A stretch of 18,580 nucleotides of DNA from CAZFNQ01 sp964652125 (GTDB lineage Bacteria > Patescibacteriota > Saccharimonadia > Saccharimonadales > JANWIN01): the NCBI GenBank assembly GCA_964652125.1, contig CAZZAE010000017.1, forward strand, positions 1-18,580, given 5' to 3'. This document shows, piece after piece, positions 14,392 through 18,580 of this stretch. A program made the position numbers and the translations under genes. The notes beneath the pieces were generated by a model. It was not told the origin of the DNA, ran no database searches, and worked only from the letters and a program-made list of their open reading frames with translations. Position 1 is the first letter of the stretch. The number at the start of each line of letters is the position of its first letter.

Positions 14392-15198
14392 ATGAAACAG
14401 GTGAAGCTAAATACTAATATTCAGATGCCAATGATCGGTTATGGTACCTGGCAAATTATATTTGGCGTTCGAAAAAAAGTATTAAAAGCACTTGAAACTG
14501 GCTATCGCTTGATAGACACTGCAAAAATTTATGGCAATGAACCCGGAGTAGGTGCTGCCGTACGTGAAAGCAAAGTTCCGCGAAAAGACATTTTTGTAAC
14601 AACCAAACTTTGGAACAGTGACCAAGGTTATGAAAGCACACTTAAGGCATTTGACGATTCACTTAAAAGACTTGGGCTGGATTATGTTGATCTATATCTA
14701 ATTCACTGGCCGGGACACGATGCTCAGAGGCGTGCAGATTCGTGGCGAGCCATGGAGGAATTATTTAATAGCGGTCTAATTAAGAATATCGGTGTATCAA
14801 ATTTTATGGTTTCACATTTGGAAGAATTAATGGCATCGTCAAAAATTAAACCAGCTGTTAACCAAATTGAATTCCACCCATATGTTTATGAAGATCAAAA
14901 ACCAATTATTGAACTCTGCCGAAAGTACAACATTGTTGTAGAAGCATATAGTCCGCTAGCACATGGTCGTCACAAAAACGAAAAAACTATAATGGACATT
15001 GCAACTAAACACCAAATCACTAGTGCTCAAGTAATGTTAGCATGGGCAATTGCACACGAAACCATACCAATCCCCAAAACTACAAATGCTGAACGAATGG
15101 AGCAAAACCTTGGTTCATTAAATGTTAAATTAACAGTTGAAGATATTACACAAATAGATGGTTTATCGCAAGGTGAACATGTGGTAGGCTGGCATTAA
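14392..15198 (+). CDS. Aldo/keto reductase (AKR family)
   Basis: An NADPH-dependent reductase of carbonyls to alcohols with a TIM-barrel fold, closest in style to the 2,5-diketogluconate reductase / AKR5 group. The 268-aa length fits. The catalytic tetrad is intact: Asp42 and Tyr47 (LIDTAKIYGNE), Lys72 (TTKLWN) and His105 (LIHWPG). IGVSNF (about 132-137) and PAVNQIEFHPY (about 154-164) are typical. The cofactor-binding end has IPIPKTTNAERMEQNL (about 225-240). The physiological substrate is unknown. A flavodoxin-fold reductase follows 22 nt downstream with its own SD, so the two are likely one transcript. Confidence 0.95.
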   Translation: MKQVKLNTNIQMPMIGYGTWQIIFGVRKKVLKALETGYRLIDTAKIYGNEPGVGAAVRESKVPRKDIFVTTKLWNSDQGYESTLKAFDDSLKRLGLDYVDLYLIHWPGHDAQRRADSWRAMEELFNSGLIKNIGVSNFMVSHLEELMASSKIKPAVNQIEFHPYVYEDQKPIIELCRKYNIVVEAYSPLAHGRHKNEKTIMDIATKHQITSAQVMLAWAIAHETIPIPKTTNAERMEQNLGSLNVKLTVEDITQIDGLSQGEHVVGWH

Positions 15199-15209
15199 GA
15201 AAATTAAAT

Positions 15210-15214
15210 GGGAG
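15210..15214 (+). promoter_or_regulatory. Shine-Dalgarno of the flavodoxin-fold reductase gene
   Basis: GGGAG, 6 nt before ATG 15221, inside the 22-nt gap after the aldo/keto reductase. It supports translation from a shared mRNA. Confidence 0.65.
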
Positions 15215-15220
15215 CTTTAA

Positions 15221-15964
15221 ATGCAAGAAGACAATCAAACGTATAAAAAATGGGATTTTAGTAATTTAAAAGCTTTATATTTTAATTGCACACTTACCAA
15301 ATCTCCGGGGTTAAGCCACACAGAGCTACTCATAAATGTGAGTAAAAATATTATGCAAAAACATGGAGTTAAAACTGAACTTATTAGAGCGGTTGACCAT
15401 GACATTGCAACGGGAGTATACCCAGACATGCGAGAGCAAGGGTGGAAGACTGATGAATGGCCATCGATTTATAAAAAAGTTCAAGCCGCGGACATTGTAG
15501 TTTTAGCAGGACCAATTTGGTTAGGTGACAACAGTTCTGTTATGAAAAAAGTTATAGAACGCCTTTATGCAAACTCTCATATTTTAAACAACCAAGGACA
15601 ATATGCTGATTATGGTAAAGTTGGTGGCTGCTTAATTACGGGCAACGAAGACGGTATAAAGCATTGTGCAATGAATGTGCTGTATAGCTTAGGCCATCTT
15701 GGCTATACTATACCGCCACAAGCTGATGCTGGTTGGATTGGCGAAGCTGGACCAGGCCCAAGTTATGGTGATAAATTGGATGACGGTACTTTAGTAGGTT
15801 TAAGTAATGACTTTACAAATAGAAATACCACCTTTATGACCTGGAATCTTATGCACTTAGCTAAAATGATGAAAGACAATGGGGGCATACCCGCCTATGG
15901 CAATCAACGTAGTAAATGGGATGCTGGTGCTCGCTTTGATTTTGAAAATCCTGAATATCGGTAA
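15221..15964 (+). CDS. Flavodoxin-fold NAD(P)H-dependent FMN reductase-like protein
   Basis: A 247-aa protein of the NADPH-dependent FMN reductase/flavodoxin family. LKALYFNCTLTKSPGLSHTELLI (17-39) is the first strand and phosphate-binding loop. AADIVVLAGPIWLGDNSSVMKKVIERL (about 88-114) is the characteristic GPIW-x-G-x-x-S flavin-site segment. VGGCLITGNEDGIKHC (about 133-148) is the later strand and loop. A C-terminal extension of about 70 residues (TFMTWNLMHLAKMMKDNGGIPAYGNQ and beyond) is typical of one subgroup. It probably uses FMN and NAD(P)H; the electron acceptor is unknown. It pairs with the aldo/keto reductase upstream, a small redox cluster. Confidence 0.9.
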   Translation: MQEDNQTYKKWDFSNLKALYFNCTLTKSPGLSHTELLINVSKNIMQKHGVKTELIRAVDHDIATGVYPDMREQGWKTDEWPSIYKKVQAADIVVLAGPIWLGDNSSVMKKVIERLYANSHILNNQGQYADYGKVGGCLITGNEDGIKHCAMNVLYSLGHLGYTIPPQADAGWIGEAGPGPSYGDKLDDGTLVGLSNDFTNRNTTFMTWNLMHLAKMMKDNGGIPAYGNQRSKWDAGARFDFENPEYR

Positions 15965-16052
15965 TCCTGTTATCGCAGAATATGTAAGTTTTAATTGGAT
16001 TAGGCTTAAAAATGATTAGTTTGAGAACGCACTCATATAAAACTAATTAAGT

Positions 16053-16058
16053 TATAAT
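16053..16058 (+). promoter_or_regulatory. -10 of the GH1 gene
   Basis: A consensus TATAAT 8 nt before ATG 16067; a leaderless or near-leaderless transcript is predicted. TTGAGA at 16021 is too far (26-nt spacer) to be its -35. Confidence 0.55.
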
Positions 16059-16066
16059 ATAGTTCA

Positions 16067-17326
16067 ATGGATAAAAAACGGGTTTTTCCTAAAGACTTTT
16101 ACTGGGGTGCATCTGTTGCAAGTCACCAAGTAGAAGGTGGCACCGTAAACCAATGGAGTGTCTGGGAACTGTCACATGCAAGTGAGCTTGCCAATACTGC
16201 CGAAACGAGACTAAGACCAATCGTGCCAGACTGGGACTCCATTAAAAAAAGAGCTTCGAGTCCAAGCAATTATGTCTCCGGAAAAGGAGTCGATCACTAC
16301 AATCGCTATCCAGAAGATTTTGATATTGCTAAAAAATTGCATTTAAATGCCTTTCGTTTTGGTATTGAATGGTCTCGTCTTGAACCAGAACAAGGTCAGT
16401 GGGACACGGCTGCGATTGATCATTACAAGCAATATATATCGGGACTCAAAAAACGTGGCATAGAACCGTTCTTAAACATTTGGCATTGGACAGTGCCAGT
16501 TTGGTTTGAGGAAAAGGGTGGATTTACCAAGCGATCAAACCTTAAATATTTTTATAAATTTGTGACAAAAATTGCAGAAGAATATGGCCAAGAAATTAAA
16601 TATATTCTGACCCTAAACGAACCCAATGTTTATACCAGCTTTAGTTTTATTACTGGTGAATGGCCACCAGAGCAAAAAAGTCCATTTCAAGCAGCCATTG
16701 TATACGTCAATCTAGTTAAAGCACATAAAAAAGCTTACAAAATACTTAAAAAACAAAACCCACATCTGCAAATTGGCATGGCCGCTCAGTTAGCTAATAT
16801 TCAGGCTAAACGACCACACAACTTTATTGATCAAGTTGTTACGAAAGTGATGCGCTATGTTTGGAACTGGTGGTTTTTACGCCGTGTGCGTAACCAACAA
16901 GATTTTATTGGTTTTAACTATTATTTCACTGACTATTACAAGAATTTTAAAAGGGAAAACCCCAAAGTACCACAGAATGATATGGGTTGGTACATGGAGC
17001 CCGAGGGTTTGTACCCACTTCTAATGAGGACTTGGGCTCACCATAAAAAGCCAATTTTTGTAACTGAAAATGGTGTTGCAGATGAGCAAGATCAATATCG
17101 TCAATGGTGGCTCGAAGAGACAACAATAGCAATGGAACGAGCCATTAGTGAAGGTGTGGATATTGCAGGTTACTTTCACTGGAGTTTACTAGATAACTTT
17201 GAATGGAAATACGGTTGGTGGCCAAAATTTGGACTAGTCTCTGTTGATCGAAAAGTCGGCATGAAAAGGCAAGTACGCCCCAGTGCTCACCGATACAGTG
17301 AATTTATAAAAAATCAACAAAGCTAA
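16067..17326 (+). CDS. Glycoside hydrolase family 1 (beta-glucosidase-like)
   Basis: A retaining beta-glycosidase with a TIM barrel; substrates in the family include beta-glucosides, beta-galactosides and their 6-phosphates. The 419-aa sequence has DFYWGASVASHQVEGG (10-25) with the sugar-binding Gln21, NIWHWTVP (137-144), acid/base Glu185 in TLNEPN (182-187), NYY (284-286), nucleophile Glu334 in VTENG (332-336) and HWSLLDNFEW (371-380) with Glu379 and Trp380. All catalytic residues are present. There is no signal peptide, so it acts in the cytoplasm on imported sugar. It is a little short (family 440-480), with divergent N-terminal loops around 40-72. The FEW end of the motif is what non-phosphorylated-sugar enzymes usually carry. 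No sugar transporter is nearby. Confidence 0.95.
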   Translation: MDKKRVFPKDFYWGASVASHQVEGGTVNQWSVWELSHASELANTAETRLRPIVPDWDSIKKRASSPSNYVSGKGVDHYNRYPEDFDIAKKLHLNAFRFGIEWSRLEPEQGQWDTAAIDHYKQYISGLKKRGIEPFLNIWHWTVPVWFEEKGGFTKRSNLKYFYKFVTKIAEEYGQEIKYILTLNEPNVYTSFSFITGEWPPEQKSPFQAAIVYVNLVKAHKKAYKILKKQNPHLQIGMAAQLANIQAKRPHNFIDQVVTKVMRYVWNWWFLRRVRNQQDFIGFNYYFTDYYKNFKRENPKVPQNDMGWYMEPEGLYPLLMRTWAHHKKPIFVTENGVADEQDQYRQWWLEETTIAMERAISEGVDIAGYFHWSLLDNFEWKYGWWPKFGLVSVDRKVGMKRQVRPSAHRYSEFIKNQQS

Positions 17327-17340
17327 TCCAGACCTCTTTA

Positions 17341-17369
17341 TTGACAAAACGCATATGTTTTGCTATAGT
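17341..17369 (+). promoter_or_regulatory. Near-consensus sigma70 promoter
   Basis: Perfect TTGACA (17341-17346), exact 17-nt spacer, TATAGT (17364-17369) preceded by TGC (extended -10). It is the best promoter in the window. The ATG at 17376 follows after 6 nt; leaderless. Confidence 0.85.
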
Positions 17370-17375
17370 ATTAAC

Positions 17376-17792
17376 ATGAGTATAAATAGTCTTAGGCAAT
17401 CGCCAAGTCCCGAAATACAGATGCATAGGAAATCTGCTGCACTATTAATGGGCGCAATTGCTTTACTGGGTGTAAGTGAGCATAAACTTATAACAAATGG
17501 CGCAAGCTCTCTTATAAATACGGCTAACCGAGTCTTGAATCATAGCGTTACTGGTAGCAACGGTGACTTACCAGCCCTAGACACAAATTTTAAGATACGT
17601 GGCCCAATAGATACTCCGGATAATATTGCGGATCATTCCGGTGTACAGGGAAGCCAAGATCGTAAAAAATTTACCGATGAAATCTTGGCAGAGGCTCATC
17701 AACAAGGTGAACCAGGATTAACGCAAGGTATGGATATTGAAGTTCCAGAGCAATACGTTCAGTACGCCAACAACCAAAGTAATCAACAATAA
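17376..17792 (+). CDS. Small exported or membrane-anchored protein of unknown function
   Basis: Not recognised. About 138 aa from ATG 17376; an in-frame ATG at 17355 lies inside the promoter and is not used. A hydrophobic stretch (about 20-33, SAALLMGAIALLGVS) after a basic HRK looks like a short signal peptide or anchor, with no clear cleavage site. The rest is polar and low in aromatic residues, with a charged segment SQDRKKFTDEILAEAHQQGE and an Asn/Gln-rich C-terminus (QYANNQSNQQ). A strong promoter drives it, and it lies just before the mraZ regulatory region. A cell-envelope role is a guess from position. Confidence 0.7.
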   Translation: MSINSLRQSPSPEIQMHRKSAALLMGAIALLGVSEHKLITNGASSLINTANRVLNHSVTGSNGDLPALDTNFKIRGPIDTPDNIADHSGVQGSQDRKKFTDEILAEAHQQGEPGLTQGMDIEVPEQYVQYANNQSNQQ

Positions 17793-17819
17793 TAAAAAAA
17801 TGGAATAGTGTAGGTATTT

Positions 17820-17856
17820 ATTGCTTACCCACCACATATTGTGGTTTTGGGGCAAT
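17820..17856 (+). other. Imperfect hairpin between the small exported gene and mraZ
   Basis: Nested arms: ATTGC (17820-17824) with GCAAT (17852-17856), CCC (17828-17830) with GGG (17849-17851), and ACCAC (17831-17835) with GTGGT (17841-17845), with two 3-nt bulges and a 5-nt loop. No T run follows, so it is a poor intrinsic terminator. Its left arm contains ACCCAC, an inverted copy of the MraZ box. It could end the upstream transcript weakly or be a protein site. Confidence 0.45.
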
Positions 17857-17868
17857 ATCTGTAAAAAC

Positions 17869-17877
17869 TGTGGATAA
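17869..17877 (-). promoter_or_regulatory. Perfect DnaA box (reverse)
   Basis: TGTGGATAA, the exact complement of the consensus DnaA box TTATCCACA. It lies upstream of the mraZ promoter and faces the near-perfect box at 17986. Confidence 0.6.
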
Positions 17878-17914
17878 CTCGACATTTGACTCCTGACATT
17901 TTTTATTAAAACGC

Positions 17915-17944
17915 TTGCTTGTGGGTGATTGTGGGTAGTATATT
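17915..17944 (+). promoter_or_regulatory. Likely mraZ promoter
   Basis: TTGCTT (17915-17920), 18-nt spacer, TATATT (17939-17944). Two GTGGGT boxes sit between the two hexamers, as expected for an autorepressed promoter. The leader would run about 80 nt to mraZ. Confidence 0.45.
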
Positions 17945-17967
17945 CATGGCAGTGGGTAATCGTAGGT
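17921..17967 (+). promoter_or_regulatory. MraZ operator repeats
   Basis: GTGGGT at 17921, 17931 and 17952 and GTAGGT at 17962: direct repeats in 10, 21 and 10-nt steps, i.e. one face of the helix with one slot skipped. E. coli MraZ binds TGGGN repeats separated by 5 nt in its own promoter, so these are expected autoregulatory sites. Confidence 0.75.
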
Positions 17968-17985
17968 AAGCCAAAGGCGGCTTAT

Positions 17986-17994
17986 CTATCCACA
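17986..17994 (+). promoter_or_regulatory. Near-consensus DnaA box (forward)
   Basis: CTATCCACA, one mismatch from TTATCCACA, oriented opposite to the box at 17869, about 110 nt away. It lies in the mraZ leader. Confidence 0.45.
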
Positions 17995-18020
17995 AAAATA
18001 AAAAAAACCACTGTTAATAA

Positions 18021-18029
18021 GGGAGAAGG
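18021..18029 (+). promoter_or_regulatory. Shine-Dalgarno of mraZ
   Basis: GGGAGAAGG runs right up to the ATG at 18030; the GGGAG part has the usable spacing (4 nt). Confidence 0.65.
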
Positions 18030-18401
18030 ATGGCCTCGTTAGATTACTTTGAGCGCAAGCTGGATGATAAGCGCCGGTTAACTATTCCAACCGAGCTTAG
18101 AATTAAGTTTGCTGACGGAGCAATCATTACACGCGGTTTTGGCGAATATTTGCACTTATACCCAAAAGAAGTTTGGGACAAGCAAGTAGAGACCAGACTA
18201 GAAGGCGATATCCTCGACGAGCGCATAGCCGACCTTAATGTCCGATTTAGGATGGGCAAGGTTGAAACAGCTCTCGACGGAAAACAGGGAAGGATTACCC
18301 TTGAGCAACATTTATTGGACTACGCAGGTATTAATCGGGACGTAGTAGCAGTCGGTGTTGGACGGTATTGGCGGCTAATGAAGCCCGGTCAAGCTGTATA
18401 G
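18030..18401 (+). CDS. mraZ: Transcriptional regulator MraZ
   Basis: A DNA-binding regulator at the head of the division and cell wall (dcw) cluster. The 123-aa protein has two tandem SpoVT-AbrB-like repeats: the first with LDDKRRLTIPTELR (11-24) and RGFGEYLHLYP (35-45), the second with DGKQGRITLEQHLLDYAGI (83-101) and VGVGRYWRLM (108-117). These match the MraZ pattern D-x-K-G-R-(L/I)-x-(L/I)-P. Length is close to the usual 140-150, slightly short. Predicted operators lie in its own promoter. The next dcw gene, normally rsmH, must lie beyond the window edge; 179 nt of non-coding sequence follow. Confidence 0.95.
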   Translation: MASLDYFERKLDDKRRLTIPTELRIKFADGAIITRGFGEYLHLYPKEVWDKQVETRLEGDILDERIADLNVRFRMGKVETALDGKQGRITLEQHLLDYAGINRDVVAVGVGRYWRLMKPGQAV

Positions 18402-18423
18402 AAAAAAGAGTTCATTAACAATC

Positions 18424-18512
18424 TAAACGATTAGAAACCCGCTTGCGGATGTTTCGTTTACAATCGAGGTTAGCTAATCGGCAGTCAACAGGTGGTCTTC
18501 AGGGCACCACCT
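18424..18512 (+). ncRNA. Structured post-mraZ leader (candidate RNA element)
   Basis: Three stem elements in the gap after mraZ. CGATTAG (18428-18434) pairs perfectly with CTAATCG (18474-18480). Within it, GAAAC-CCG (18434-18441) pairs with CGG-AT-GTTTC (18446-18455) around a CTTG tetraloop, with a one-base conflict at 18434. AGGTGGT (18490-18496) pairs with ACCACCT (18506-18512) over a 9-nt loop. No T run follows. It does not match the tmRNA, RNase P, SRP or 6S signatures I know. It may be a leader controlling the downstream dcw genes. Confidence 0.4.
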
Positions 18513-18524
18513 TAAAAACCCTTG

Positions 18525-18580
18525 CACCTTACATAAAAAACACCTCCCAAAACTCCACCTCACACATAAGTCTCTCAAAA
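18525..18580 (+). other. C-rich, G-poor segment at the window edge
   Basis: 56 nt with 21 C and a single G on the plus strand, including CACCTCC (18541-18547), identical to the anti-Shine-Dalgarno. The composition is like a Rho utilisation site or an unstructured leader. No gene seen; the window ends here. Confidence 0.35.

Noticed and set aside
17355..17375. Upstream in-frame ATG for the small exported protein
   Set aside because: It lies between the -35 and -10 of a near-consensus promoter, so it cannot be on the transcript.
1..18580. tRNA genes, CRISPR arrays, insertion sequences, phage genes
   Set aside because: No GGTTCGA-type T-arm with matching acceptor stem, no spaced identical repeats, and no transposase, integrase or phage protein seen on either strand.

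Overview
The window looks like a piece of a Patescibacteria (CPR) chromosome, most plausibly Candidatus Saccharibacteria (TM7). This is inferred from overall gene content, AT-rich sequence, very short gene spacing and a TRM11-like methyltransferase of CPR type; no marker here proves the taxon. TGA is used as a real stop (for example 6187-6189, 9079-9081, 9475-9477), which argues against the TGA-recoding Gracilibacteria and Absconditabacteria. No tRNA, rRNA, CRISPR array, transposase or phage gene is visible. Most of the window is housekeeping, mixed with small proteins I do not recognise.

Layout. 1-3535: pyrG (CTP synthase), a single-domain CheY-like receiver, an unknown 194-aa protein, a tiny acidic Pro/Gly/Ala protein with its own promoter, strong SD and strong terminator, and an unknown 135-aa protein. 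3583-5059 (minus): a TRM11-like methyltransferase followed after 1 nt by rpmA (bL27). 5140-7521: a YbhN/UPF0104 membrane protein, xseA and xseB as one overlapping operon, divergent from the methyltransferase. 7609-8268: a membrane-anchored protein. 8347-10166: a degenerate histidine kinase, a degenerate receiver and recO, tightly packed. 10191-12594: an unknown protein, glyQS, a membrane protein and a small basic protein. 12712-14294: a VOC protein, a NYN-domain protein and, convergent to them, a hypoxanthine phosphoribosyltransferase. 14392-17326: aldo/keto reductase, flavodoxin-fold reductase and GH1 glycosidase. 17376-18580: a small exported or membrane protein, a regulatory region with MraZ and DnaA boxes, mraZ, and a structured leader that probably precedes the rest of the dcw cluster outside the window.

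Three signals stand out. (1) The kinase/receiver pair before recO has lost the phospho-histidine (Glu in its place) and the phospho-aspartate (Glu again), suggesting a two-component pair kept for a function without phosphotransfer. (2) At least nine genes have a -10 hexamer ending only 6-8 nt before the start codon, so their mRNAs should be leaderless, while other genes carry clear Shine-Dalgarno sequences. (3) The mraZ promoter holds phased GTGGGT repeats, which are expected MraZ operators, flanked by two opposed DnaA boxes, and is followed by a structured, then C-rich and G-poor, post-mraZ leader.
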